DNA from: Candidatus Bathyarchaeota archaeon
Lineage (GTDB): Archaea; Thermoproteota; Bathyarchaeia; Bathyarchaeales; Bathycorpusculaceae
Direction of reading: 5' to 3'
Assembly: GCA_026014585.1 (NCBI GenBank)
Contig: JAOZIA010000022.1
Span: forward strand, 248,001 to 312,000
Length of the DNA: 64,000 bases
The notes under the pieces were generated by a model. It saw only the letters and a list, made by a program, of their open reading frames with translations. It was not told the DNA's origin and ran no database searches. A program made the position numbers and the translations under genes. Below are positions 1-8,620 of this stretch, piece by piece; position 1 is the first letter of the stretch; every line of letters starts with the position of its first letter.

Positions 1-752
1 TCGTCGAGTTAGGCTTTAAAGAAATGACGGGCACCGTTGTAGAAACCAGCTTCTTCAATTTTGACGCACTAAACGTGCCACAAGACCATCCCGCACGAGA
101 AGCAAGCGACATCTACTATATCAAAAACCCCCAATATGGCGACGTGAGCGGGTATGAGCAAGCACTGCAAAATGTGAAAGAAACTCATGAGAACGGTTGG
201 AAGACGGGTTCAACAGGTTGGGGCTACCAATACACCATGGATGCAGCGCGTCGTTTGATTTTGCGTGGTCACGGGACCTGTTTGAGTGCAAGAACTCTGG
301 CAGAAGGCCGCTTTGAGGTTCCAAGTAAACACTTCTCAATTGCACGGGTTTATCGCCCCGAAGTCGTGGATAAAACTCATCTCTCCGAGTTTAACCAAGT
401 TGAAGGCATCATCGTAGACGAAAACCTTACCCTGCGGGATTTGTTGGGAGTTTTGGGCAAGTTTGCTATGGAAATCGCGGGTGCTGACAAAGTCCGATTC
501 AAACCTGACTATTTCCCCTTCACCGAGCCCAGTGTGGAACTCAGCGCGTATAAGGAAGGGTATGGCTGGGTTGAGTTTGGGGGTTCGGGGATTTTCCGTC
601 CTGAAGTCACGCAGCCTTTAGGTGTTAAGGTGCCCGTTATTGCGTGGGGGTTAGGTGTTGACCGATTATTTATGATGAAGGCGGGAATTTCTGATATACG
701 GCAGATTTTCTGCCAAGACCTTGATTGGCTAAGAAGGAAACAGGTGACATAA
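1..752 (+). CDS. pheS: Phenylalanine--tRNA ligase alpha subunit (PheS), 3' part
   Basis: The reading frame is already open at base 3, so the N-terminal part lies outside the window. PheS charges tRNA-Phe with phenylalanine as part of a cytoplasmic alpha2-beta2 class II synthetase. The visible part holds the class II core: a motif 2 segment HFSIARVYRPE with its arginine, and a motif 3 segment GLGVDRLFM near the C terminus. The TAA stop directly abuts the ATG of pheT with no gap, so the two subunits are co-translated from one operon, as is usual. Very sure of the family. Confidence 0.97.
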   Translation, partial: VELGFKEMTGTVVETSFFNFDALNVPQDHPAREASDIYYIKNPQYGDVSGYEQALQNVKETHENGWKTGSTGWGYQYTMDAARRLILRGHGTCLSARTLAEGRFEVPSKHFSIARVYRPEVVDKTHLSEFNQVEGIIVDENLTLRDLLGVLGKFAMEIAGADKVRFKPDYFPFTEPSVELSAYKEGYGWVEFGGSGIFRPEVTQPLGVKVPVIAWGLGVDRLFMMKAGISDIRQIFCQDLDWLRRKQVT

Positions 753-2435
753 ATGCCCACAATAGACATGGACTGTAATGAGCTTCAACGCTTGCTCAAA
801 CTAAACCTAAACGGTGACATGGAAAAGCTCGACGATATTTTGGCTTATGTGAAAGCTGAAGTTAAAGGCGTAAACGAAAAAGAAGGCACGGTTAACATTG
901 AAATGAAAGACACAAACCGCCCTGACCTTTGGAGTGTAGACGGTTTAGCCCGCGGTTTGCAATGCTACTTGGGCATTCAAAAGGGCATTAAAACCTACCA
1001 GTTGGGTGATTCAGCAGTCGAAGTCACTGTTGACGATAATCTTGAGGGCATCAGACCCTTCATCGCCTGCGCCGTAATCAAAGACATCAACCTGTCCGAT
1101 TCCATGATAAAAGGCATAATGCATCTACAGGACAAGCTGGATGGCACCTTTGGACGCAACCGCCAAAAAACCAGCATCGGCATCTACAACCTCGACTTAA
1201 TCAAGCCTCCAATTCGTTACTGCGCCGTAAAACCCTCGGATGTATCTTTTGTGCCCTTAGGGTTCGAGGAAAAAATGGGGCTGGACCAGATTCTTGAATT
1301 CCACCCCAAGGGCAATGAGTATGGTCACATTGTCAAGAAAAACCAGCTTTACCCCATGCTCTATGACAGCGAAGGCAAAGTGCTCTCTTTCCCACCCATC
1401 ATAAACAGCAATGATTTGGGCAAAATCACTGAGGACTCACGCAACCTACTCGTTGAAGTAACGGGTACACTGCACAAAACGGTTCTAAACACGCTTAACC
1501 TTGTCACGTCGGCGTTGATTGACAGAGGCGGCAAAGCCTACAAAGCCACAATCCACTACACCCAAACCAATCAGACCGTGGTAACTCCAGATTTTAGCAA
1601 CCGAACCATGAACTTAAGCGTGAATGAAACCTGCAAACTGTTAGGCTTAGAGCTTTCTGCGGAGAAGATTGCAGAGCTTTTGCAAACAGCAGGGTTGGGC
1701 GTAGCAAAAGTCAGCGCGGACGTGGTGGATGTGTTGGTGCCGTTTTATCGTGTGGACGTGATGCATCCTGTGGATTTGATGGAGGATGTTGCGGTTGCGT
1801 ATGGTTACAATAATATTGAACCGTTATGGCGGGAATTGCCAACGACTGGACGCGCCAAACCCGAGCAGCACATCATTAACCTTGCACGTGACCTCATGGT
1901 GGGACTGGGTTATCAAGAAACACTCAACAACACACTAACAAACCCGCAGAACCTGTTTGAAAAAATGAACACACAACCCACACCAATTGTTGAAGTTACT
2001 AACCCGCAGGTAGTAACCATGACCTGCCTACGCAACCAGCTTCTACCCAGCCTAATGGAGTTTCTCAGCGTTAATCCATCTGTGGAGTTCCCCCAAAAAA
2101 TCTTTGAACCCGGCAAAGTCACACTAATCGATAACTCAAAAGAAACTAAAACCGACGACCAAAACTGGCTAGCCGCCGCAACCACACACGCAACCGCAGG
2201 ATTCAGCGAAGCAAAATCCGCTTTGGACTCGTTCTTGAGTAATCTAGGTGTGCAATGGCAGATTAGAGAGACTGCGCATCCGAGTTTTGTTGAGGGCAGA
2301 GTCGGCATGGTCATCGTTGATGGAGCTGAGGTGGGTGTTGTCGGTGAAGTTAGCCCCGCGGTGCTGGAAGCGTGGAAACTGGAAAATCCCGTGGCGGCTT
2401 TCGAAATTAATTTCCAAAAAATAGCCCCACCCTAA
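753..2435 (+). CDS. pheT: Phenylalanine--tRNA ligase beta subunit (PheT), archaeal type
   Basis: This is the 560-residue beta subunit of phenylalanyl-tRNA synthetase. The length matches the short archaeal/eukaryotic form, which lacks the long bacterial tRNA-binding extensions. The N terminus (PTIDMDCNELQRLL) and the KDTNRPDLWSVDGLARGL segment are typical. A B3/B4 editing-type region follows (about residues 90-260), then a B5 domain (about 285-360) and a degenerate class II catalytic-like fold (about 365-560). The ATG immediately follows the pheS stop, so translational coupling is likely. Confidence 0.97.
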   Translation: MPTIDMDCNELQRLLKLNLNGDMEKLDDILAYVKAEVKGVNEKEGTVNIEMKDTNRPDLWSVDGLARGLQCYLGIQKGIKTYQLGDSAVEVTVDDNLEGIRPFIACAVIKDINLSDSMIKGIMHLQDKLDGTFGRNRQKTSIGIYNLDLIKPPIRYCAVKPSDVSFVPLGFEEKMGLDQILEFHPKGNEYGHIVKKNQLYPMLYDSEGKVLSFPPIINSNDLGKITEDSRNLLVEVTGTLHKTVLNTLNLVTSALIDRGGKAYKATIHYTQTNQTVVTPDFSNRTMNLSVNETCKLLGLELSAEKIAELLQTAGLGVAKVSADVVDVLVPFYRVDVMHPVDLMEDVAVAYGYNNIEPLWRELPTTGRAKPEQHIINLARDLMVGLGYQETLNNTLTNPQNLFEKMNTQPTPIVEVTNPQVVTMTCLRNQLLPSLMEFLSVNPSVEFPQKIFEPGKVTLIDNSKETKTDDQNWLAAATTHATAGFSEAKSALDSFLSNLGVQWQIRETAHPSFVEGRVGMVIVDGAEVGVVGEVSPAVLEAWKLENPVAAFEINFQKIAPP

Positions 2436-2485
2436 AACGACCAACTACCCAAGTTTTTGGTTTGAGGTGCCGCCGTTAGCTCTCT

Positions 2486-2530
2486 CCCCTCTATCGTTTC
2501 TGCATAGATCAACTATTTGGAGCCTAATAG
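2486..2530 (-). repeat. Interspersed intergenic repeat, copy C (inverted)
   Basis: A stretch of about 45 bases downstream of pheT matches, as its reverse complement, two units at 55389-55433 and 55450-55495. The most conserved part is an 18-base near-palindrome at 2513-2530, CTATTTGG-AG-CCTAATAG. The flank CCTCTATC..TTT.TGCATAG is also shared. The rest of the 2436-2744 gap shows no gene. Confidence 0.55.
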
Positions 2531-2714
2531 GCGGCAAATATGAATGTTGAAGCTTTTTATGGTTTTTCTGTTTAAGACTTAAGGCGCTCGTGGTTTGGTT
2601 GTATTGTAGATATAAAATTGGGTATTTTGGAAGAATTTAGTCTATTGCTTGTTGGTTTTGTTTGGTGTTTTTAGTTGCTACGGTTAGGTTATGGGAAAGA
2701 TTTTAATGCAAACT

Positions 2715-2735
2715 CCTCTAAGTAATTGTTAGAGG
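2715..2735 (+). promoter_or_regulatory. Hairpin covering the ribosome binding site of the Lrp-like gene
   Basis: A perfect 7-bp inverted repeat (CCTCTAA / TTAGAGG, 7-base loop) ends 9 bases before the ATG at 2745. The right arm contains the GAGG Shine-Dalgarno sequence, so folding of the mRNA would hide it. It could equally be a DNA operator; the sequence alone does not decide. Confidence 0.35.
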
Positions 2736-2744
2736 GACTTAATC

Positions 2745-2981
2745 ATGCCAACAGCGTTTGTATTAATAAACACGGAAATTGGTTCTGAATCGGATGTTCT
2801 TAAGGACATGAAAAAAGTTGAAGGCGTCGAAGAAGCATCAGCGGTTTATGGAGTTTATGACATTGTTGCGCGGGTCAAAGCCGATGCAATGGATAGACTC
2901 AAAGAAATAGTCACTTGGCGAATACGCCGCCTTGACAAAGTACGATCAACACTGACCATGATAGTTGTTGAAGACCATTAA
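2745..2981 (+). CDS. Stand-alone Lrp/AsnC ligand-binding domain protein
   Basis: This 78-residue protein consists only of the alpha/beta sandwich ligand-binding (RAM) domain of the Lrp/AsnC family. It runs from strand AFVLINTEIG through VEGVEEASAVYGVYDIVARVKA to the final strand STLTMIVVED. No helix-turn-helix precedes it, so it cannot bind DNA by itself. Such proteins are common in archaea and may bind amino acids or form mixed oligomers with full-length Lrp proteins. The ATG has a GAGG ribosome binding site 9 bases upstream inside a hairpin. The partner and ligand are unknown. Confidence 0.9.
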   Translation: MPTAFVLINTEIGSESDVLKDMKKVEGVEEASAVYGVYDIVARVKADAMDRLKEIVTWRIRRLDKVRSTLTMIVVEDH

Positions 2982-3582
2982 ACATCTTCAACCGCCTTAT
3001 TTTTTCCTTAATAGACAATCTCAAGCTATACTTTTTGATTTTTTCTGAATGCTTTTATTATCGACAGAGCTTATTGTTTTTTGCCGGATGAAGAGAAGGC
3101 ATTAGCTTGACTTAATTGGATGACGGATCAGAGTTACTCGGACGGCACACAAAACAAAAACTAAAACAGAAAAAGACAATTGTGTGAAAAAAATTACAGG
3201 TGCTTTTTAACTGGCACGGTTTCTTCTTTTTGTGCACTACGAGAAAGCGCGCAGGTCTTGTAGGCGATGCACCCATCGCAGGAAATTACAGCTATAGCTG
3301 AGTCTTGGCAGTCTAAAACTATTGTTTTGTACATGGGCAAACCTCAGAATTTTGTTAGCAGTGACAGTGGAAAGGCACCTGTTTTTTATGGGATATTTGG
3401 GGTTCGAAGCTTTTTCTTTTATTTACCTCATCAGGTATTTGGATTGTTAGTTTACACATTTTTGTTGCCTCCACATTCTTGATGAAGGCAGGGTCGTTTT
3501 TAGAGTTGTCCTGTATATTTTCTATAGCTTTTCATACCCTAAGTATATAGTTTAGGGATTGGCAAACATGTACCAAAAAAAG
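2982..3582. other. Gene-poor intergenic region
   Basis: About 600 bases of AT-rich sequence between the Lrp-like gene and a small membrane-protein ORF. A 71-codon plus-strand ORF at 3267-3482 has no ribosome binding site and an unremarkable composition, so I do not call it. A short hairpin GCGATG-cacc-CATCGC lies at about 3264-3279. No tRNA or repeat was recognised. Confidence 0.4.
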
Positions 3583-3831
3583 TTAAGAGCTTTTGATGGA
3601 TTTAAAAATTTTATGGTAGACGTAGAGAAAATAAAACGCTGTGAAGCCTGTGAGTATAACTTCAAATGATAGGATGTAGGGGTTTGTTTCAATTGCCCTA
3701 AAATACCCTTGCCCAAGGATGCTGGAAAACACAAGAATTTGCAGAAATATTGCTCCTCCAAGACAACTTAAGCCTACGCTATGAACAAGTTGGGTTATTC
3801 TGTAATTTATTTGAGGGGTATGTTGAGTCAT
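3583..3831 (-). CDS. Small two-helix membrane protein (hypothetical)
   Basis: An 82-residue ORF with two hydrophobic stretches, about residues 18-40 (LSCLGGAIFLQILVFSSILG) and about 50-72 (LSFEVILTGFTAFYFLYVY). It ends in a positively charged tail. That layout suits a real hairpin membrane protein rather than a random ORF. No clear Shine-Dalgarno precedes the ATG. A 69-codon ORF overlapping in another frame is the less convincing alternative. I do not recognise the family. Confidence 0.45.
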   Translation of the reverse strand: MTQHTPQINYRITQLVHSVGLSCLGGAIFLQILVFSSILGQGYFRAIETNPYILSFEVILTGFTAFYFLYVYHKIFKSIKSS

Positions 3832-3874
3832 TTTAACGCCGAAATCATATATGTTGTATTAATACATAATACTT

Positions 3875-4021
3875 ATGAAAACAGAAACAGAATCAAAAAT
3901 CAACAACCCCAAACCAAAACCAAACCTGTTTTTCACAAAAACGAATTCTTGGCAAACCAACGTTCAACAAATACGGAAACCTTGGGGACGGGGTGGCTAT
4001 GTGTGGCTTGTTAAACGTTGA
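3875..4021 (+). CDS. Small ORF, possibly first half of a broken gene
   Basis: A 48-codon ORF beginning MKTETESKIN and ending in GRGGYVWLVKR. Its stop codon overlaps a TTG that opens a second, protein-like 30-codon frame ending at 4110. The two could be one small gene split by a frameshift or two overlapping microproteins. No known family was recognised and no strong ribosome binding site is seen. Confidence 0.25.
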   Translation: MKTETESKINNPKPKPNLFFTKTNSWQTNVQQIRKPWGRGGYVWLVKR

Positions 4022-4110
4022 TTCGCCAAGACTACTACGGTTTGCCTGCGGGTCTCGCAATTAACTACAAGCCAAATTCTGCTCTTAAGAGTTACACAAA
4101 TAAAATATAG
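4018..4110 (+). CDS. Small overlapping ORF, possibly second half of a broken gene
   Basis: A 30-codon frame beginning at a TTG that overlaps the stop of the preceding small ORF (TTGA overlap). The predicted peptide begins LIRQDYYGLPAGLAINY, which has a protein-like composition, and ends at a TAG. It would read on from the upstream ORF if one frameshift is allowed at about 4018. It may be only a relic. Confidence 0.2.
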   Translation: MIRQDYYGLPAGLAINYKPNSALKSYTNKI

Positions 4111-4188
4111 ACCAAAAAATAAACTAACAAAACTACGCCGTTTACACTAATCAGACAGTTTTTCCTATATCAAGGGTTATAGTGTAAC

Positions 4189-6312
4189 CTAAAATATGGT
4201 AGCAACTACGCTTTTAAGAACACCAAAAAAGCCTGCTTGTTTTGGCACCAGATTTTTCCATAACAATACAGGATTATCACGCTTGTTCACTAAAGCTTTT
4301 TTAATTAAGCCTGATTTTTCCATGTCCTCCAGCTTTGAAGCAATCAACCCTTCAGATGCATCAGCCTGGGAAACTTTTTGAAACTCTGCAATTATCTCCT
4401 GAGTAGAAAACATCTTTGAACTACTAATTGCCTTTATCAGCAGCTGGCTTTGCTCAGGAAGTTTCCGGTAAAGAGTCAGCAACTCAACTTTCTCTTTTCT
4501 ACTCAAGTACAACTGATAAATTAGCAAAGACACAAAAACTACAGCAGCACCCACTGATAACTCAAACCCATTTTGGCTGATAACCAAAGAAACAGAAGAC
4601 CACGTTTTCAAGGGTTGCCAATAAAGATTAATTGCTTGGGCTATAGGCAACAGTTGGTTTTCAGCATCTTGAAGATCATGTACTGATTTTGGATAAATAA
4701 TTAGACTCATCATGACACTTTTTGTTTGAGCAGTACCATTCACGTTAAAATTCGCTGTTTGATACCAGTACAAAACCACTTCAGTTCGATTATTGCTTGT
4801 ATACTGGAAAGAAAAGTATCGCGCGGTTATGGGAGGATTATCTTGAATCTGAATATCATGCAGGTCTAATTGCTCCACCTTTGCTTGCTGACCCTGACTA
4901 AGTGGATAATTAATAAGGCAGGTTTCCCAGCGGTGTTGAGAAGTTGAACTGACACCTATCTGTATAGTCGCTGTAACAACTGACTTATTTTCGCCTTGGG
5001 GACGATAAATATAAACAATTGCTGCATCATTTCCAGAGGTTTGCTCATACGCCTTATCTCGGTAAGAGTAAGTCAAATTATAACCAGAAATTTCAGGCAA
5101 AGCAGAAGCTGAAGAATCCACCTGTATACCTGAAGGGCTCTGAGAGATAACTTCAGGTGGACCTTGAGTTAACGCAAACACAGGCGCCTGAATTGACAAC
5201 AATAAAGCCGCGGCGATAACGATTCCTAGAACCTTTACTAAATCGGTTTTATTTAGCCTCAACATTTTTGGGTATTTGAAAAATTTACCACAGTTCAAAC
5301 AGAAGGGCAAGTTTGGGTTTTTAGGTGTTGGAGTACATATTGGACAAGGTTGCGCTGGCTTGGGTTTTTTGAAAGCCTTTTCTGTGAATACAAGCAATAT
5401 GAGAGTTCCAATGAACATCAGCGCTGTTGCACCAAAATTATGGAAAACTTGCAAGGCTAAGTCCTCGCCCCAATGATAGCCTATACCAAGAATAGTGGTA
5501 ATGCGAATTATGTTTAAGGCTATGATTAGAGGAAGACCCAAAAGGAGAATAATTAACTTATTGAGCAGTTTACCATGCGTTATATAAGCAATAAAGATTA
5601 CAAAAATCATAAACCCAATTATACTATAGATCCCCGAGCAAGCAACACTGACATTAAAATGCAGAACAGAAGCATCAGGTCGAGCTATAGTAATAACAGG
5701 TCCCGTATTATCAAAAAGAAGGGTAGCATTAAACCCGAAAAGATTCGCTAAACTGTTTGATGCGATTGCACTCAAACTAGCAAGCGCTGAACCTACAGTG
5801 TAGAGAATTTCTGATGGCGGAGGGGTTAGGAGAATTAAAAAGGATATGGGAAAAATCAACTGTTTTAGAATCTGTGCATTAAACAAAATAAGAACCAAAC
5901 TCGCGGTTAATAACGGCAGAGTAAGGACATGAAATTCTAGAGGTGTAAACGAGTAGCTACCATACCAATACAAGAGTATTGCAACGGCAAAAAGTGCGAT
6001 TCCCGCCAGCGTACTAAAATATTTTTGGAACCCGCGTTTATTTTCTTCAGTTAGCTGAAGTGACGCATTTATCATTTTTCGTTTTCGAAATAGAAGATAC
6101 GTAAAAAGGAAAGGGATCGCAAGTATATGAAAAGTTGATTCATTAGTCAGAGCGCCTTGAAAAACCATGTTTAAATCCTGAAAATAAAGTGCACCGACCA
6201 CGACAGTAATAACTGAAAATTTTAAGGCTATAGCTAATCTGTGCTGGTTTAGTGTTGATGCAACCTTGAGGGTATTGCTATGGGGATTATTTACATTTTG
6301 CATATAGTGCAC
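4189..6312 (-). CDS. Archaeosortase/exosortase with EpsI-like domain, zinc ribbon and winged helix
   Basis: A membrane cysteine protease-like transpeptidase of the exosortase/archaeosortase family, expected to cut C-terminal tripartite signals of surface proteins and transfer them to lipid. About eight helices span residues 30-310. The expected triad is visible: Cys225 in ACSG, Arg270 in LNIIR and His291 in VFHN. A Cys4 zinc ribbon follows (C323, C326, C338, C341), then another helix (about 355-375). Next come an exosortase-associated EpsI-like outer domain (about 385-570, with VVLYWYQ), a helix (about 585-605) and a cytoplasmic winged-helix-like tail (about 620-690). The longest frame starts at GTG 6312; the ATG at 6303 is equally good. 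Neighbours are membrane proteins and a polysaccharide operon. Family very likely; substrates inferred. Confidence 0.88.
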   Translation of the reverse strand: MHYMQNVNNPHSNTLKVASTLNQHRLAIALKFSVITVVVGALYFQDLNMVFQGALTNESTFHILAIPFLFTYLLFRKRKMINASLQLTEENKRGFQKYFSTLAGIALFAVAILLYWYGSYSFTPLEFHVLTLPLLTASLVLILFNAQILKQLIFPISFLILLTPPPSEILYTVGSALASLSAIASNSLANLFGFNATLLFDNTGPVITIARPDASVLHFNVSVACSGIYSIIGFMIFVIFIAYITHGKLLNKLIILLLGLPLIIALNIIRITTILGIGYHWGEDLALQVFHNFGATALMFIGTLILLVFTEKAFKKPKPAQPCPICTPTPKNPNLPFCLNCGKFFKYPKMLRLNKTDLVKVLGIVIAAALLLSIQAPVFALTQGPPEVISQSPSGIQVDSSASALPEISGYNLTYSYRDKAYEQTSGNDAAIVYIYRPQGENKSVVTATIQIGVSSTSQHRWETCLINYPLSQGQQAKVEQLDLHDIQIQDNPPITARYFSFQYTSNNRTEVVLYWYQTANFNVNGTAQTKSVMMSLIIYPKSVHDLQDAENQLLPIAQAINLYWQPLKTWSSVSLVISQNGFELSVGAAVVFVSLLIYQLYLSRKEKVELLTLYRKLPEQSQLLIKAISSSKMFSTQEIIAEFQKVSQADASEGLIASKLEDMEKSGLIKKALVNKRDNPVLLWKNLVPKQAGFFGVLKSVVATIF

Positions 6313-6345
6313 TTAGAAGGAAGTGGCTTTAGCGCTAAAATTAGG

Positions 6346-6372
6346 TTTAGTCTATTGAATATATAGACTAAA
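6346..6372. promoter_or_regulatory. Perfect 10-bp inverted repeat upstream of the archaeosortase gene
   Basis: TTTAGTCTAT and ATAGACTAAA are perfect reverse complements separated by 7 bases, about 34-60 bases upstream of the archaeosortase start. Position and symmetry suit an operator for a dimeric regulator. The half-site AGTCTAT recurs near the winged-helix gene at 19607-20017 and ahead of pstC and ppk. Confidence 0.45.
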
Positions 6373-6480
6373 TACCAAAATAAATGCTAAAAAAAGAATT
6401 CATCACTCACCACACCATCATGACACCTCAAAAGAGAATATGATGATACAATTAAAAACAGTCAAGTTTAAAACAATAGC

Positions 6481-7488
6481 TTACGTTTTTTTCTCATCCA
6501 GCTTTTTCACTATTTTCTGAATTTCCCTCCTTAACGAATCAAAATAATTCTCCGCTTCAGCTTCTTCATCACTCAACAACTTCTTAAGCTCAGCAAGCTC
6601 ATCTTTTGTAAACACAGCCTTCTCTGTCTGAAGACCCAACGCCAACGCGTCTGAGTTCTTTAAGACATCTAAATCACCACTTTTCTGTGGTTCCTCAACG
6701 GTGAGGATCTTAGAAGAAACCGGCTCTGTTGTTTGAGCAGGTACGGCTTCAGAAGAAATATCAGGTTTAACAGCACTTGCCATAGGGGGTTGTAAGTTAT
6801 CTTTAGGATGTTTTTCAACTTTTATCTCATTTGAAATACTATTAGACATTGGCATGTTAAGTACAATAGAGAACTCCCTCAGTAACCCAATTGTTGCAAA
6901 CACCACTATCAAAGCCGATAAGCTCAGAGTAACAGGGGTTAAACGTATTCCCCAAGGTGTATAATTGAGCACTAAACCAGAAATAGCAATCAAAGAGATA
7001 CTTAGCCCAATACTTAACGCAGTCCGCTCCAGCTTATCTAAAGTCTCTGAAGAAGTAGGAATAGGAACAGTTGATGGGTAAAGAGCCTTAAGCAAAACAA
7101 AACCAGGCAAAAACAATACAAAAACTAAACCCGTAATTTGACGAACATAAACTAAAGGATAAACATCATCGCCAATAGTAAAAACAGCAACAGCTGTTAC
7201 AATAGTCAAAACTAGTGAAAACCAGAACCAAAAAGACTTAAACGAAAACAGGTATGCTCCAAAGGTTGCTGGCTGCTGCGGCAAACTTCTTTTTTTGAAC
7301 AAAATCTGGTTTTCATCTTTAAATTGAATCAGCAAACGGATTACTTCTTTTTCAGGCAAAGAAGATTTTTGCTGTAAAAGTTTCACTAATTCAGCAGTAG
7401 TTTTAGGCTCACTACTCTTAAGAACCTCAACTATTAATTCGCGCATCTGGCCGACTGCGACCTCTTGACTAACCATCAAATAAACCAC
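6481..7488 (-). CDS. DUF1616-family membrane protein
   Basis: A 335-residue protein. Residues 1-65 resemble a winged helix (TTAELVKLLQQ, EKEVIRLLIQFKDENQILFKK). The central region has four hydrophobic segments (about 82-225). It includes RQITGLVFVLFLPGFVLLKALYP and a loop LDKLERTALSIGLSISL, both characteristic of DUF1616. The C-terminal third is polar, acidic and likely coiled coil (about 280-335). DUF1616 proteins occur in archaeal cell-surface and glycosylation loci, but their activity is unknown. Another DUF1616 fragment lies at 17306-17881. It is in line with the archaeosortase gene and the two small membrane genes upstream, probably one transcription unit. Confidence 0.75.
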   Translation of the reverse strand: MVYLMVSQEVAVGQMRELIVEVLKSSEPKTTAELVKLLQQKSSLPEKEVIRLLIQFKDENQILFKKRSLPQQPATFGAYLFSFKSFWFWFSLVLTIVTAVAVFTIGDDVYPLVYVRQITGLVFVLFLPGFVLLKALYPSTVPIPTSSETLDKLERTALSIGLSISLIAISGLVLNYTPWGIRLTPVTLSLSALIVVFATIGLLREFSIVLNMPMSNSISNEIKVEKHPKDNLQPPMASAVKPDISSEAVPAQTTEPVSSKILTVEEPQKSGDLDVLKNSDALALGLQTEKAVFTKDELAELKKLLSDEEAEAENYFDSLRREIQKIVKKLDEKKT

Positions 7489-7491
7489 CGA

Positions 7492-7701
7492 TTAATAGAG
7501 CACACCCACCATTCTCATAACAGCAGTTATCAGAAAGATTACACCCGCAGCATAAGCAGAATTTTTCAGTTTTTCCCTATTACAATCAAGCTTGGTTTGT
7601 CCATAATAAGAAGACGACAACTCAGCAGTAATCAAAAGGATGATAGAACACACCGCAAACAGCAAACTCACATCAGTAAAAACTAAAGGGGGTAACTGCA
7701 C
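7492..7701 (-). CDS. Small two-helix membrane protein (hypothetical)
   Basis: A 69-residue protein with two hydrophobic segments (about 9-30 and 47-66) separated by a short charged loop. It sits 3 bases upstream of the DUF1616 gene and 1 base after the preceding 261-residue gene, so it belongs to this operon. An antisense ORF at 7465-7686 covers the same bases but has no membrane pattern and is rejected. Family not recognised. Confidence 0.6.
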   Translation of the reverse strand: MQLPPLVFTDVSLLFAVCSIILLITAELSSSYYGQTKLDCNREKLKNSAYAAGVIFLITAVMRMVGVLY

Positions 7702-7702
7702 A

Positions 7703-8488
7703 TTATTCCTCCAACATTAAAAACTGAATTTTTGCTGTCTTTACGTCCTTATGTTCTTCACCATCAATGATTATGGGCTTTCCAGTAGTCTTAGCCAACA
7801 CACACGCAAGAAAACTGCTAAACAAACAACCAATAATTTTGTGTGTCAAAGGATACATTTGGGTTTCTTGACAATCCTCTGTAAAAATGCTACCGTACAC
7901 CTCAACTATTATCGCATTGCCTTGTGTTTGAATCTCTACGTTTTCTGCTATGGACAAATCCTCAACCAACAATTTAGAAAAGGTATTTTGCAAATTTCTT
8001 ATTTCAACTTTTGTAAAAGACCCACCTAGTTTTTCCTCAAAAAGCTTTACTAAACCCGAGCCCGGCGGCGTTAAAAATAAACTGTCTTGACTGAGGCTTA
8101 TTTCACCTACTTTTGTGTCCTGAGGTTGAGGGAACGGCTGGTTTTGCATTTTTGAAATAAACATTAGAGATGATTCAGGGTCTTGGAGGTTTTTTGGGGG
8201 GAGATAAATGGCTTTTTGGCTGATTTTATGCTGTGTTAGCAAGCGTTCAGTGTTGCATGCATTTGATGTTGCCACAGCAGTCAAAAAGCGCAAGGGTACA
8301 TTTCGGGTGGGTTTAATATATAGCAGGATGCCACCCCAGAAAACAAAGCTTACACCCAAGATTGCCAAATATGAAGAATCATAGAAAGAAGAAGCAACTA
8401 TACAAGTAATTCCCAATACAACAAGGCAGATAATTAGTATTTGAATAATGTTTTTATGGTTCTTCTGCATTTTTATCTTCACGTTCAT
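7703..8488 (-). CDS. Two-helix membrane-anchored protein (hypothetical)
   Basis: A 261-residue protein with two N-terminal membrane helices (about 13-33 and 38-58) followed by a soluble, probably cytoplasmic domain. The soluble part contains KAIYLPPK and a late hydrophobic helix with FSSFLACVLAKTTGKPIII. It is the first gene of the four-gene set ending in the archaeosortase. The intergenic 8489-8620 separates it from a divergent glycosidase gene. The family is not recognised, and a role in surface-protein processing is only inferred from context. Confidence 0.65.
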   Translation of the reverse strand: MNVKIKMQKNHKNIIQILIICLVVLGITCIVASSFYDSSYLAILGVSFVFWGGILLYIKPTRNVPLRFLTAVATSNACNTERLLTQHKISQKAIYLPPKNLQDPESSLMFISKMQNQPFPQPQDTKVGEISLSQDSLFLTPPGSGLVKLFEEKLGGSFTKVEIRNLQNTFSKLLVEDLSIAENVEIQTQGNAIIVEVYGSIFTEDCQETQMYPLTHKIIGCLFSSFLACVLAKTTGKPIIIDGEEHKDVKTAKIQFLMLEE

Positions 8489-8589
8489 TTGTTTTTTTTA
8501 TTTGACTAAAATTTGAAGTAAATATGAAGCATTTCGGCAGGGATTGTTTATTGTAAATCCTTACCAAGAAACCATCGCATATATTAACT

Positions 8590-8604
8590 CTTAATATATA
8601 AGAG
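8590..8604 (+). promoter_or_regulatory. TATA-like promoter of the GH5-like gene
   Basis: The sequence CTTAATATATAAGAG lies about 20-30 bases upstream of the ATG at 8621, where an archaeal TATA box would sit for a leaderless transcript. No Shine-Dalgarno sequence is seen between it and the ATG, which agrees with leaderless translation. Confidence 0.4.
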
Positions 8605-8620
8605 ATTTGTAGATAACAAA

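Noticed and set aside
3267-3482. A 71-codon plus-strand ORF
   Set aside because: No ribosome binding site, no recognisable domain and unusual composition; it lies in a gene-poor AT-rich stretch.
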